From the NCBI GenBank assembly GCA_036768485.1, contig JAVLUZ010000355.1, forward strand, positions 62,001 to 126,000: a stretch of DNA of 64,000 nt, given 5' to 3'. Positions 12,007 through 22,316 of this stretch are shown here, one piece after another. This DNA comes from Mermis nigrescens. Lineage: Eukaryota; Nematoda; Enoplea; Mermithida; Mermithidae. Position 1 is the first letter of the stretch. The number at the start of each line of letters is the position of its first letter. The notes under the pieces were generated by a model. The model was given only the letters and a program-made list of their open reading frames with translations, had not been told where the DNA came from and did not search any database. The translations under genes were made by a program, and so were the position numbers.

Positions 12007-12506
12007 ATACGTGGGCAGCAAAGAAAATTCTGGGGGTGCAATATTTTTTGAAGTTTAAAAAATGGCCTCAAAAATGGTGGTATGCACACCTGGGCGTGGG
12101 GGGGGGGTTTGGGGGGTATGCACCCACCAGAAACCAAAATACCCCCAGAATTCAATTTTTGAAAATTTTTTTTTCGTTTTTTCGCAATTTTTTTTAATGG
12201 AATGGATAGTGCTTGATGAGAAACGTCGAAAAATGGTGTTTTTATCGCCATACCACCATTTTTTGACCTTCAAAAAATCTTTCACCCCCAGAATTTTCTT
12301 GCTGCCCACGTATGGTGGTATGGCGATAAAAACACCATTTTTAGAAGTTTCTCATCAAGCACTATCCATTGGCATCGAAAATTGCAAAAAAAACGAGAAA
12401 AAATTTTCAAAAAATTGAATTCTGGGGGTTATTTTGATTTCTGGGGGGGGGGGTATTTTGGTTTTCTGGGGGGTGCATACCCCAAACCCCCACGCCCAGG
12501 TGTGGT
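12007..12506. mobile_element. Inverted cluster of F-family copies
   Basis: A left F fragment (from CATACGTGGGCAGCAAAG near 12009) runs into an inverted F copy (GCACACCTGGGCGTG near 12084 to TTGCTGCCCACGTATG near 12315). A third F fragment follows in plus orientation and ends near 12505 (CGCCCAGGTGTGG). The G-rich tracts and the conserved AAACGTCGAAAAATGGTG block identify the family. It is probably F inserted into F, or a foldback derivative. Confidence 0.75.
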
Positions 12507-12776
12507 GAAAATGTATTTTTCAGGTGCACAGAAGTTAACTGTCGCCACTTTTCCAACGAACCCACCCAGTATTTTTTTATGCAAAAGGTTTTGCAAAATA
12601 CAGTCGAAATTTGGAAAGAAGGCACCCCTTTAGGACCAGGTTTCAATGCGTCTTATAGCCGAGTGTCTTGTAAGCAAAGTTGTGGTTTACTTGAAAAAAA
12701 CGTACGGAGTAAGGAGTTCAGTGGAGATAATCTGTTATCGAAGCTTGTTTGAATGACTTTTCATGACATGCATCCA

Positions 12777-13218
12777 TACATGTAAGAGGGGGATGGGGGA
12801 TCCCCCACCCGTCGGACGTGCCCTCATCCCCCGAAAACAAGATAATTTTTGACTTCCCCAACCCCGATTTTTGAGCTGTTTTTAGGCGTTTTTTTGACAG
12901 AAAATTGGAGGTCATTCACCCTCCACCCCTTAAAACGGATGAGGACCACACCTGGGCGTGGGGGTATGCAACCCACGAGGAACCAAAATAACCCCCCAGA
13001 ATTCAATTTTTGAAAATTTGTTTCTCTCGTTTTTTCGCAATTTTTTGATGCCAATGGATAGTGCTCGATGAGAAACGTCGAAAAATGGTGTTTTTTCGGC
13101 ATACCACCATTTTTAAGGCAATTTTTCGACCTTCAAAAAACTTACATCCCCAGAATTTTCTTGCTGCCCACGTATGCTGAGGATCCCCCTCCCAAAATTT
13201 CGAGCCGTTACATGTATG
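12777..13218 (-). mobile_element. J-family MITE, interrupted by F
   Basis: Left end CATACATGTAAGAGGGGGAT and right end TTTCGAGCCGTTACATGTAT are the two J termini. The interior GGAGGTCATTCACCC and GCGTTTTTTTGACAG match other J copies (35590-35815, 48220-48418, 54064-54241). An F element sits inside at 12947-13165. Confidence 0.7.
12947..13165 (-). mobile_element. F-family MITE inside a J element
   Basis: Starts ACACCTGGGCGTGGG and ends TTGCTGCCCACGTATG, the F termini in reverse orientation. The flanks TGAGGACC and TGAGGATC, placed one base beyond the apparent ends, agree at 7 of 8 positions and may be the target duplication. The interior holds AGTGCTCGATGAGAAACGTC. Confidence 0.7.
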
Positions 13219-13570
13219 CATGCATCACACAACTCTTCTGCACTTCTTTTAAATGTAACGTTATTTGCAGAAAAAGTTGTAGAGAATTTCACCTTTGACC
13301 ACAGACATTTATCGATTAGTTTAAGTGGTCGCGTCTTACAGCCAAGGCTGCCGCATCTTATAACCTTGCGTCTTATACACCTTGCTTTATATGTATTGAG
13401 TATATGCAATGGGATCAGGTCAGCTGCGTCTTGTAGTCTAATAGCCGAGTGTCAGGCGAGTTTCTAATATATCTAAACGCACTACGGATGACTGGGTCCA
13501 GATATTTTCGCGTCTTATAAGCCGAAAAGTCTTTTATCTTGGATGTCTTATAGCCGAGTTCGACTGTAAA

Positions 13571-14320
13571 TTACAAGAGGAAAGCTTTTGCGAACAAGCT
13601 GCGGATCGAATTCTAAGTCATTCACTTTTGTTAGGATATGACAATAGTTAAAAAAACAAACAACAAAATCTGAACTAATGCCACCACCGAATCCAAATAA
13701 TTTGTCTATAAATATTATTTACACTTTATTTATTCCTATAATCCGACTAAGCAATCGATCGTTCACATAAAACCGATAAACAAATTCACCAACGCTATAA
13801 CTATTTCACCAACTATTCGCATGTGCGATCAGAATAGAGGAAGGCATGCACGAGATAAATCACTCCAAAGGCAGGAAAGCAAGGCTGAGCAAGGGCTTGA
13901 AATTCGGAAGTGCATTTTCGATTTTTTTCTTATTTTGATTTTCGGAATTCGATTCTACAGTACAAAAGCGGTAAAACCTAATATTAATGAGGAATACTGG
14001 ATTATTTTGCCGTGTTCAAAAATAAAACCGCACTGGGTCAATTATAATTTATTTTTACTCAACTGATAAATAATAATGCCGAGAAAACTACAAGATTCTT
14101 CGAACGAACTGCAAAATAAAGCTACAGTAAGCGTATGTGAGTGACGAAAATTAACTATTTAACTGAAGGCAGCTGTTCACGCTCACTTTCGAAAAAGGTT
14201 TTGTTAAACAACTTTTTGAACAATATAGCAGCAAGAGTAGAGTAGTGAGCATTAACAATGACCATAGAAAATTTCGATGACTTTAAACCGCACATGTAAC
14301 ACGAGGTGGGAATCACACGT
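13571..14320. other. AT-rich spacer
   Basis: No gene or repeat with definable ends was recognised. Confidence 0.45.
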
Positions 14321-14760
14321 CGGCGTGTTGGCGGGAAAGGGGTAATTGGGGGAGGGGAAGGTCGCACCCCCAGAAGTTGAAAAGCCCCCCCCGCGGATCA
14401 TTGTAGACATTTCCCCCAGAATTCTATTTTTAGTAGCATTCTTGGCGATTACCCAACCAGACACCTCCAGAATTTTATTGCTGCCCACATTCGTATACGG
14501 TGGTAAGGGAATCCCCCAACCAAAGTCGGACGTCCTCCATGCCCCTAAGTCACAAACACGTAGCTGGCCGTTCTATTTGGGGGGACCAACACCAATTTTG
14601 GGGAACAACAAAAATTCGCGGGGGAGGACTCAGCCCAAAAAGACCAAAAATAGCGTTTAAAAAGTCCTAATTGTCCGATTTTTCTGAATTTTGGGGGATC
14701 CGAACCCCCCATCCCCCACAGCTACGTGCCTGCTAAGTCAACAAATTTCTGACCTTTCTC
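14321..14760. repeat. G/C-run MITE fragments
   Basis: Pieces resembling F ends (CAGAATTTTATTGCTGCCCAC near 14470) and J-type CCCCCAACCAAAGTCGGACG are mixed with other G-rich sequence. An AGCTACGTGCCTGCTAA piece near 14722 also occurs near 10470. Individual ends were not resolved. Confidence 0.45.
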
Positions 14761-14843
14761 CGAATGGTAGCGAAAACTTGCGTTTTTGGCTATTTTTCTG
14801 CGGTTTATGCTACTTTTGACCAAAAATTGGAGTCACACATAAC

Positions 14844-15098
14844 CATAGAGGCACAGTACGGCCGATGGAGGTCAAGAATCAAGAATTGAGATTTTCTTGA
14901 AACCAACATGACCTCAGAAACGGGTGCTAAAATGGCGTTAAAACCTCGTTTAAACTCAATTTCCGGTCAATTTAAAACACTTTTAAAGAATATCCTAAAT
15001 TTTCAACCGTTTTTGCCTTCATTTCGCCGCATTTTTCCGAGAAAATTTCCCATTTTTTATTCTGGGGGTTTAGACCCCAAACCCCACCTGCATGTCTG
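14844..15098 (+). mobile_element. P-family MITE
   Basis: Ends CATAGAGGCACAG and, inverted, CAGACATGCAGGTGG. Flanks CACATAAC (14836-14843) and GTCATAAC (15099-15106) agree at 6 of 8. The body (GACCTCAGAAACGGG, TTCTGGGGGTTTAGACCCC) matches the copy at 32962-33214. Confidence 0.75.
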
Positions 15099-15264
15099 GT
15101 CATAACTCCCCTGAAAATGACCGAAGACCCCCCAAAATTTCGAGCCGTTACATATATGCTTCAGAGAGTTTAACAATAGGCCTATCTTCAGACGCGCAAA
15201 TTGTAATAGGAAATAAAAAGGAATAAGAAACGCAGCTCAAATGCGTAAACATTAGAGAAATGAG

Positions 15265-15709
15265 CAGCGGCGGATCCAGGATTTCTGACGGGGAGGAGAA
15301 CGGATCTCCAAATTTCCCTGAAAGTCTGAAAAATTGTCCGAAAAATTCGACCATTATGCTTGAAGTATAAGTTTTTTGCCATCTATTGATAAGTAGAATC
15401 ATTTCTTATGCGATAGAAAGATCAAAATTTTCTAAATTTTTCGAATTATTCGCAAAAATCGACTCAAAACACCGGAAGACACCCGAGAAATTATTGTACG
15501 AACTAAATATACTCTTCTGACGCAAAAGCAGTGCTTTTTAAAGCGCCAAGAAAGTTAGTAAATGCCATTAACGAGTACTCGCGCCGGAAAAATTTGAAAA
15601 ATCGCGATAAGAATGGCTAAAATTATCCCAAAAATACAAATCCATTCTCCATCGCGCCCAAATATTTTTGGCGACAGGGGGCGGCCGCCCCCACCTAAAT
15701 CCGCCATTA
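15265..15709. mobile_element. Q-family hAT-type MITE just downstream of the carrier stop codon
   Basis: Ends CAGCGGCGGATCCAGG and, inverted, TAATGGCGGATTTAGG. Flanks GAAATGAG (15257-15264) and GAAAGGAG (15710-15717) match at 7 of 8. It begins within about 20 bp of the carrier stop codon, so it would form part of, or interrupt, that gene's 3' untranslated region. Confidence 0.8.
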
Positions 15710-15727
15710 GAAAGGAGCGCTAGTGAA

Positions 15728-16105
15728 TCAATCGTTGCTCTTTTTCTTCGAACCCATCAACATGACGTATTGCGACGATTTAAAAAGCGCGTAGAAGATG
15801 GCCGCCTGCGGAGCGATTTTCATGGCGCTGGCCACATAGCCGCGCCAAAACGTCGACAGGCCGCCGTCGATCAACATCAAACGCGCCGCCGACGCCGAAG
15901 ATTCGGCGACGACGTCGACGCGGCCGTTCAGCGGCAATCGTCGGTCGAACGCCATCAATTTGCGACGCAGCGTATCGAAAGGCGCGCTGACGAACGACGC
16001 CATCGCGATAGATAAAAGCGCTTCGAGAACGTTCTCGAAGTAAAGAAAATGGGCGTCGCGGCGTATCCACGGCAAGCGATGGAAGAAATCCCACGTCGCG
16101 AACAT
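15728..16105 (-). CDS. SLC25A43-like: Carrier exon 4 (last): SLC25A43-like
   Basis: This exon encodes residues 214-338 and ends at TGA (15730-15728). The acceptor is TTTTTCGCCGCGCAG and the phase is 0, matching exon 3. It carries the third solute-carrier repeat, with the signature PFDTLR at residues 255-260 and the following SASAARLMLIDGGLSTFWRG helix-loop. The nearby NGRVDV recalls GVDV at the equivalent place in SLC25A43. The C-terminus is short and basic (SKKKSND). It is clearly more GC-rich than its surroundings, as expected for conserved coding DNA here. The full protein is described under exon 1. Confidence 0.85.
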   Translation of the reverse strand: MFATWDFFHRLPWIRRDAHFLYFENVLEALLSIAMASFVSAPFDTLRRKLMAFDRRLPLNGRVDVVAESSASAARLMLIDGGLSTFWRGYVASAMKIAPQAAIFYALFKSSQYVMLMGSKKKSND

Positions 16106-16173
16106 CTGCGCGGCGAAAAACTAATCGCTTTACGCCAAATACGCAAAGCATGGGTATTCTGGGGGGAAGTGAC

Positions 16174-16417
16174 CATAAGTGGGCGGCAATAAAATTCTGG
16201 GAGGAGGGGGGGTGGAAGATACTTCGGGCAAAGGTCAAAAAATGGCCTTAAAAATGATGGTATCGGCGAAAAACACCATTTTTCAACGTTTCTCATCGAG
16301 CACTATCGATTGGCATCAAAAAGTTGCTAAAAAAACAAAAAAATTAAAAATTAAATTCTAGGGGGTATTTTGGTTTCTGAGGGGGTGCATACCCCCGACC
16401 CCCACGCAGTAGGTATG
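16174..16417 (+). mobile_element. F-family MITE in carrier intron 3
   Basis: Ends CATAAGTGGGCGGC and, inverted, CATACCTACTGCGTGG. Flanks GAAGTGAC (16166-16173) and GAGGTGAC (16418-16425) match at 7 of 8. It lies about 65 bp upstream of the acceptor of exon 4 and is intronic. Confidence 0.8.
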
Positions 16418-16514
16418 GAGGTGACATTTTGGAGTGATCTGTTGGGCTCAAAACGTACATTCACATAGGGGGAGTGAGGAGGTATCACCAGATTTGCGCG
16501 TGGGGGTGCTGGGG

Positions 16515-16927
16515 GCATAGGTGCCCCGGGTCAGGGTCGGCAGGGGGGGGGTAAAATCCCAGAAATCCAAAACAGTAAAGTTAACGTTCACGATGTTGTC
16601 TGCTGTTTAAACGACCAAAATGTTCAAAATAGCCTATTAAACGTTTCTTCGTGGTATTATCGCAGTTTAAAAAGCATTTTCGGTCCATTTTGATTGCATT
16701 GTATCGCTTTTAACATTAAATTAGACAGAAATCAATTTTGAGCGCCTTTTCGACTAAAAAAATACAAAAAGAACTAATCCGGCGCGTTGACATTTTTACT
16801 GCTTTTGAGCTCAAAAATGATGAAGAAAAAACGTTCCGTCAGCTCAAAATCGCCGGACAGTGCATACCTGCCTGGCTGACCCCAAGGCGGGGGTAATACC
16901 CCCTCACCCCCTATGTGCATGTATGGT
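16515..16927 (-). mobile_element. H-family MITE in carrier intron 3
   Basis: Reverse-orientation copy of the element at 54242-54635: GGGTCAGGGTCGGCAGGGG at the left, TTCCGTCAGCTCAAAATCGC inside, and CCCCTATGTGCATGTATG at the right. Flanks are only weakly alike, so the ends are approximate. Confidence 0.6.
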
Positions 16928-17164
16928 GCGGGGTCTACACTACACCCCACGGAATGAAGCAATAAGAATTTTTTGGGTAAAACGAAGCAAAGTGAAGGTC
17001 AAAAATAAATGAAAATTTGAAATTTTCTTCAAATGTGCCCCAAATTGACCAGAAACTGTGTAATAACGTAGTTTTAACGCTATTTTATGGCTTATACTAA
17101 TTTATGAATTCATTTTGGCCGACAAAAGCTCAATTCTTGACTCCAAGACCGGCTGACCCCCGAG

Positions 17165-17860
17165 TGCAGCTGTGGGTATTATACCTCCCCCTGAAGGGTC
17201 AGCCATACAGGTACTGTCCAGCGATTCTGAATTGACGGTACATTTTTTGCATCATTTTTGAGGACAAAAGCAACAATAATATCAAGATTTTCCGGATTCA
17301 TACTCTTATATGCTTGCGCCCCAAATTGATCAATTCTATATTTTTCAGAATAAAAAGCGACATAATGCAGTCAAAATAGACTAAAAATGCTTTAAAATGC
17401 GGTATTACTACGAAAAAGCGTTTTATAGGCAATTTTGACCAGAGGCGTAAGCTGGATTTATTAGGAGGGGCCCTAAATTGATAACCCTATATTTTGGTAT
17501 GTTAGCCTGGAAACCAAATAAAGTGCATTTTCTGACATTTCCAAACATGCTCTTCTATCCTTTAAGCTCATAAAATTCAAACGTTTCGAGAAGAATTTTA
17601 TTTTATCCTAATAACCTACGAAAAGTGACATTTTTGCGATAAAAAGATGACAATTTTCATTATTTTCAGCGCATTATCTTACCTCTTACCTTTCCAAAAT
17701 TAGTTTTGCGCTAAGTGGGGGCGGCCAACCCCGCCCCCTGTACGTCCATGATTTTGACCATTTTTGTCATTTGAATAGCAAAAAAATCGTAATCAGAAAA
17801 TTTAATGTTTTGGATTTCTGGGATCCCCCCTGCCGACCCTGACCTTAAGCATCTATGGCT
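17165..17860 (+). mobile_element. H-family MITE interrupted by a hAT-type fragment
   Basis: The H body starts near ACCTCCCCCTGAAGGGTCAG and ends near CTGCCGACCCTGACCTTAAG. It is broken at about 17445-17745 by a sequence starting AGAGGCGTAAGCTGG and ending GGCGGCCAACCCCGCCCCC, a Q/E-like hAT end. The landmark GACATAATGCAGTCAAAATA is the H core. Confidence 0.55.
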
Positions 17861-18140
17861 CAGAAAAGCGTCAAAAACTTAATATTTAGGCATTTCTGAC
17901 GATGCTCTATTCTTTTGGAGCGTAAAAAAATAAAGCAATTATCGAAAAATTGGAATAAATTGAACAAAATATAGTGGAAAAACGCTAAAAATTTGACGCT
18001 GCTGAGTCAGAAAATCCCTAAAAACAGCACCATTTCTACGAATTTTTATGATTTTTCTAAAAATCGCAAATTTTGGGGGTACGAAAAAATTTCTAGGGGG
18101 AACCCAAGATCCTGTTTGCTTTACACGCACTTATAAGTTT
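17850..18140 (-). mobile_element. K-family fragment in carrier intron 3
   Basis: Reverse-orientation K sequence: GGCATTTCTGACGATGCTCT, TTGAACAAAATATAGTGG and a TTTTGGGGGTACG end. The usual GC hairpin is degraded here (AAATTTGACGCTGCTGAGTC). Confidence 0.5.
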
Positions 18141-18551
18141 TATACATGCAATAGGGGAATCGGGGATTATCACTCAAAGTCGATCGTCCCTCTATTTTTT
18201 GACAAAAACGTACCTTTTTAGGTCACTTTTATTGTTCTTGCCATTATGGTCATTCTAGTTAAATAGTCACACATGCACATTGGGGGATGAGGTGAGGCGC
18301 ATTCACCTACCACGACTTTTGAAAAGCACATCCTCATACCATTTTCGGACGAAAACCTATTATACGAACCATACAAAAGCCTTAAGCGTCGCCTAGCAGT
18401 ATGATGTTAGTAAGAAATATGTAAAAAAAGCTAGTAGTCAAGGAAACTTGAACTAAATAATGTCAGGTATTAATTTTCGTTATTTCTGCACAAGAATGAC
18501 AGGGAATCGCGTTTTCTCTATATAAGGGATTTTAATTCCACCGGACTCAAC

Positions 18552-19113
18552 CAGTGGCGGATCTAGGATTTTCTTCAAAGGTACCCAACTTTTCCAAATT
18601 CAAAAATAGGTCAAAAATTTGCCCTTCATGTGCTAAATGGCGCTTTTTAAGACGTTTCGCGTTGCCTGCTTTTATTTAAAATCGTTTTAAAGCAACATTT
18701 TTTTACGGAAAATTTTAAATTTTTTTAGCAGTTTTGCTCTAAAAACAGTCAATTTCTTCGATTTTAGCAAAAATCTGGCGCCAAGCGCCGGAAAATTCGT
18801 AAAATTAGAGCGGAAGAACGTTTAGAAGCTCTAATTACTGCTCTAATCTATCTCTGTCTCCCCAAATTTGTAGCATTTGACTAGGAACGTCGTAAATTTT
18901 TAAAAGTTATGCTTGACAATAGAAGAAAGCTTTGCTGAAAAAGCTGTTTCTGCTGTTGAAATCGTTTTAAAACCAGCGACGGAAAAATTTGAGAAATAAG
19001 GATCACTGACCGCCAAAAATCATCGCAAATCACATATCTATTCTTCATCTCTCGCCAATTATTTTGGGTCAATGGAGGGGGCGAGCGGCCCCCGCCCCTT
19101 AAATTCGCCTATG
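18552..19113. mobile_element. Q-family hAT-type MITE abutting the exon 3 splice donor
   Basis: Ends CAGTGGCGGATCTAGG and, inverted, CATAGGCGAATTTAAG. Flanks GACTCAAC (18544-18551) and GACTCACC (19114-19121) match at 7 of 8. On the minus strand the right flank is GGTGAGTC, which contains the last base of exon 3 and its GTGAGT donor. The insertion therefore landed on the splice site, and the target duplication preserved it. Interior CTGGCGCCAAGCGCCGGAAA is a variant of the shared GC hairpin. Confidence 0.85.
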
Positions 19114-19120
19114 GACTCAC

Positions 19121-19367
19121 CTGTCCACAAAAGAGATAGGCGCCAATGACGGAAGGTCCAAAGCCGCGATAAAATCCAGCGACCCCATCAGCAGCTAAAA
19201 TTTTGCGAAAACAATCCATACCATTAAGATAAGCTGGTTCAGTCATAAGACCTTGGACAAAAAGTCGCGTCTTTACCACATCAAGAGGATGCAGCACAGC
19301 CTGGGCTACAGCACCGGCGATGCCCCCGCATGCATATATAGCAGTGAAAGCATAGATCGACGGTCGA
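19121..19367 (-). CDS. SLC25A43-like: Carrier exon 3: SLC25A43-like
   Basis: This exon encodes the end of the first domain and most of the second carrier repeat, residues 131-213. It has a canonical motif, HPLDVVKTRL, with PLDVVK at residues 158-163, followed by YLNGMDCFRKILAADGVAG and FYRGFGPSVIGAYLFC; this order closely follows the human SLC25A43 second repeat. The donor is CAG/GTGAGT. The acceptor chosen (GAACAG, exon from 19367) keeps phase 2 with exon 2. A second AG eleven bases upstream would shift the frame. Confidence 0.85.
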
Positions 19368-20160
19368 CTGTTCGGAACCTTAGGTATTACGAGATTGAAA
19401 TATTAAAATAACAAAATTAAAAATCAAGAACACATTTATATACATACGACCGTACACGTATAGCATAGGAATTCTAATGGGTCAGCCCGAAAAATTATTA
19501 AACCGTACATTGTTTGAGTTAAAAAACGATGAGCTTAGGTACAAGTCGAAAACACTGTTGTTGCCGTTTCGGACAATACCCGTTCTTTCTAGAACATGAA
19601 AACATTGAGAAAAAATTTTAAAAAATTGAGTAAATTGAACAAAACAGTTAAAAAATGAGTAAACGGCGCAAATTTGACACCTCCGAGCAAAAAGTTAGCG
19701 AAAATCGCTTATGAAAAGCACATTTTTTATGTTCTTTTCCCGGAAAATCGACAATTGTGAGAGTCGTAGCCATTCTGCAGGGGTCAGTAGCCATTTTGAG
19801 GGCCTCTCACAAGCGAGGAAACCCTTTCCAAAAATTATAAGTGTTGGCTTTAACGGAAATAGCGTGTGAAAAATGCGATTTAGAGTATGTATACATGAGT
19901 AAGTCTACATAGTTGTATAAGTATTCCGGAAGTATTTCCGAGTTATATGTAGGTTGTCGCCCCTTTGTTCGAATCCAAAATAAAAATGATTAAAGTAGCA
20001 TCACAATCACAAGGTGCCTGAATATTAATGATTTTACTTGTTACAATATTAATTCATTCTATTTATAAATTAATTTTTACACGATCAGAACGTACTAAAG
20101 AATACTACCCAAACTGAGTACGTACAGTAAATAAGTGGAAAATTAGATGTAGGTACTCAC
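19368..20160. other. Carrier intron 2
   Basis: AT-rich, with no complete element recognised. A K-like stretch lies near 19590-19760 (TTTCTAGAACATGAAAAC onward, with the hairpin region degenerate). TACCTAAG occurs both at the exon 2 donor (about 20160-20167) and just upstream of the exon 3 acceptor. Confidence 0.6.
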
Positions 20161-20308
20161 TTAGGTACTAAACGTTTAGCCAACGCGTCAAACACGCTAA
20201 ATTGTATGCCAACAAAGGGACAACTTTTGGCAATCGATAGAGGCAGTCCGGAGGTAAACGCCTTAATTCCGCCCATTCGCCACATCCAGAAAAAAGATCG
20301 AGCTGGGC
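20161..20308 (-). CDS. SLC25A43-like: Carrier exon 2: SLC25A43-like
   Basis: This exon encodes residues 82-131. It reads WMWRMGGIKAFTSGLPLSIA, the even-helix region after the first carrier signature (family pattern W-x-x-E/M-G-x-x-x-x-x-x-G), then CPFVGIQFSVFDALAKRL. The frame is phase 1 in and phase 2 out, so the exon is needed to keep the protein open. The donor is CCTAA/GTGAGT and the acceptor TTTCAAAACAG. The 13 bases at the acceptor border duplicate those at the exon 1 donor border (see findings). Confidence 0.82.
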
Positions 20309-22072
20309 CTGTTTTGAAACATAACAGCATGTTCTGCGCGAAATAAGCAGATCAGACATACATATACATGGGGTATGATGGGACTGCATATACGAGTATG
20401 ATCTAGGGGTCTTTTATCCCCAGAAATTTTTTCCACACCCCCCTTCCCCCACCCAGAATTCGTGACTTTCCACAAGTTACCTATGTAGAAACTGGTAAAA
20501 AAGGTGCCGTTTTAAGCATTTATTAGCTATTTATTTGCTCAAAAGTGCCTAATTCTCCGATATATAGGTACTCTTTTTTTGACTATGTTTTTTCGAAGTG
20601 TTCGAATTCTTGATTATTTCGAAATTTTTTAACGTTTTCATGCTCTAGAAGGACGGAGCATTGTCAGAAACAACGAACACTGATGTTTATGACGCGTATC
20701 AGCCATACATGAATAGCATGCTCTGCATGTCTGGAGGGAGTATTACCCCTCCAGAAGGATAAGACAAGCAGGTACTATCCAGCGACTTTGAGCTGACGGA
20801 ACACTTTCCCATCATTTCAAGGAAGTTTAGTCAAAAAACGCCTAAAAGCGCGTCAAAATGCTCTGAACAACAAAATCCCTCGTCAAATCGAACAGTGTCT
20901 ATATTTTTTAGTGTAAAAAAGCGATATAATGCAGTCAAAATCGATTAAAAATGCTAAAATATACGACGTTATCACGTAAACGCGTTTAATATAGGCTATT
21001 CCTATCAGTTTCGTCATTTAAGTGACAAAAAAGCATAAACATTGAACTTAATGGTCTAGATTTCTGGGATTTCGACCCCACTGCTGACCTGACCTTGTGC
21101 ATCCAAGAGCAGATTATTCCTAAGGAACTAGACCCTGCTAGCGTAGGATAAGCTGACTATTTACTAGAATGCTTTGACAATATGGTTTGAATATTTTTTA
21201 ATTCCGCCCATTGTTTTTTATTTAAAAAGGCTATAAACAAAGCGAAACTGGTGGGCCGATTTCAAAAATTTTTTACATTCACCAGATCTTCTAATTCATG
21301 CCACATATTTTAACAAGCCTAAAGTGAAATACATAAACAAGGTTCGACTCATCTTGCTAAGCATAATCAGCAACAATATTCGAGCCAGCTGCCCAGCAGC
21401 AGGATGTTTTCTAGATCAATAATTTGAAATAATTTTTCGGCAATTTTCTATCGTTTCTTTTGTTTTGCCACGATTGAACGTCCGCTTATAACTTTTACTT
21501 GTATTTCAGGAAGCTAAAAAATAAAGCCAAAAACAGATGGGATTAAAGCCGACATAATCTTGATGGTTTTTAGACCGCCCCTAGGATTCACGATTTACCG
21601 AAAGTTCCCAAAAAAATTCGTAGAAGTGGTGCTTTTTTAAGCGCTTTTATCTATTTATTTGTTCAAAGTGTCAAATTTTCGACGCTTCGCGCCTCATACT
21701 CATTTTTAACTATATTTTTTCAATTTAATCGAATTTTTTTATTTTCTCCTCAAGTTATAATGTTTTTATACTCTAGAAAGATAAAGCGTCGTTCAGAAAC
21801 GCCGAAAAACGATGTTTCGAAGCGTATCCACCATTTTTGGCCCCAAAAAGGCACTTTAAAATTCCACTTCCTCAAATTCCCACGTTGTGCACGTCTGGAT
21901 AAAAGTATCCGACTAATGCAGTTTAGTATGAGCATGGCTGATACTTAGTAACTTAAACAAACATAAATCGACTAAAAAAGAGCTTCGAAATGTGTTTGTA
22001 AAAAACATTTGGAATGGCCCGTATCTATTTTTGGAGGTATATTAATTGACAAAAAGCTAAACTTTTATCTAC
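20309..22072. other. Carrier intron 1 with K and H elements
   Basis: This 1764-bp intron holds a K-family copy at about 20402-20700, an H-family copy at about 20700-21105 (TGCATGTCTGGAGGGAGTAT to CTGCTGACCTGACCTTGTGC) and a second K copy at about 21585-21898 (GACGCTTCGCGCCTC hairpin near 21690). Individual target duplications were not resolved. Confidence 0.6.
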
Positions 22073-22316
22073 CTGTTTTGAAACCCGGTATTCCAACTTG
22101 TGAACAGGCTCGAGACACGCTAAATGGGTGAACGGCTAAACGAGCTGGGCCAGCAGCAATGGACGCCACTAAAAAATTTTCTAAGACGCCTAAAGAAGGG
22201 TGAGACGTCTCGCGCATCGTCGACGTCACTTCAAGGGTAGGCAGTGGCTTCCGAGCCTCAGCAAATGGGAAAGCCTCATTGTCTGTTCGCACCAGCGGCA
22301 CGCCGCGATAGTCCAT
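22073..22316 (-). CDS. SLC25A43-like: Carrier exon 1: SLC25A43-like mitochondrial solute carrier
   Basis: First of four exons (22316-22073, 20308-20161, 19367-19121, 16105-15728) that join in phase into 338 residues; human SLC25A43 is about the same size. The start is ATG in AAACAATGG. Residues 1-45 are a family-variable leader. The first carrier repeat starts near residue 46 (NFLVASIAAGPARLAVHPF). Its signature is PFSVSR at 64-69, where Ser replaces the usual acidic residue, then SQVGI, which recalls AQVGV in SLC25A43. Repeats two and three have normal signatures. Members of this family sit in the inner mitochondrial membrane and exchange small metabolites; the SLC25A43 substrate is not settled, so none is given. 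The gene is flanked and interrupted by MITEs, yet all four frames remain open. Assignment within SLC25 is by recalled alignment and could be a close paralogue. Confidence 0.82.

Larger units (their letters stand above)
12640..13570. repeat. Degenerate GTCTTATAGCCGAG minisatellite
   Basis: Repeated variants of GCGTCTTATAGCCGAG occur at 12650, 13320-13380, 13425 and 13510-13560. The tract is split by a J element that itself contains an F element. Confidence 0.6.

Noticed and set aside
11994..12646. Several overlapping open frames on both strands
   Set aside because: They cover the inverted F-family cluster and reflect its G- and A-rich runs.
15668..16015. Long open frames on the plus strand and in another minus frame (15780-16238) over carrier exon 4
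   Set aside because: They are shadows of the GC-rich carrier exon; the Arg-rich content follows its codon composition, and only the called frame matches the carrier family.
20161..20320. Minus-strand frames at 20168-20389 and 20263-20475 as separate genes
   Set aside because: They are out-of-phase readings of carrier exon 2; the third frame gives the carrier helices and correct splice phase.
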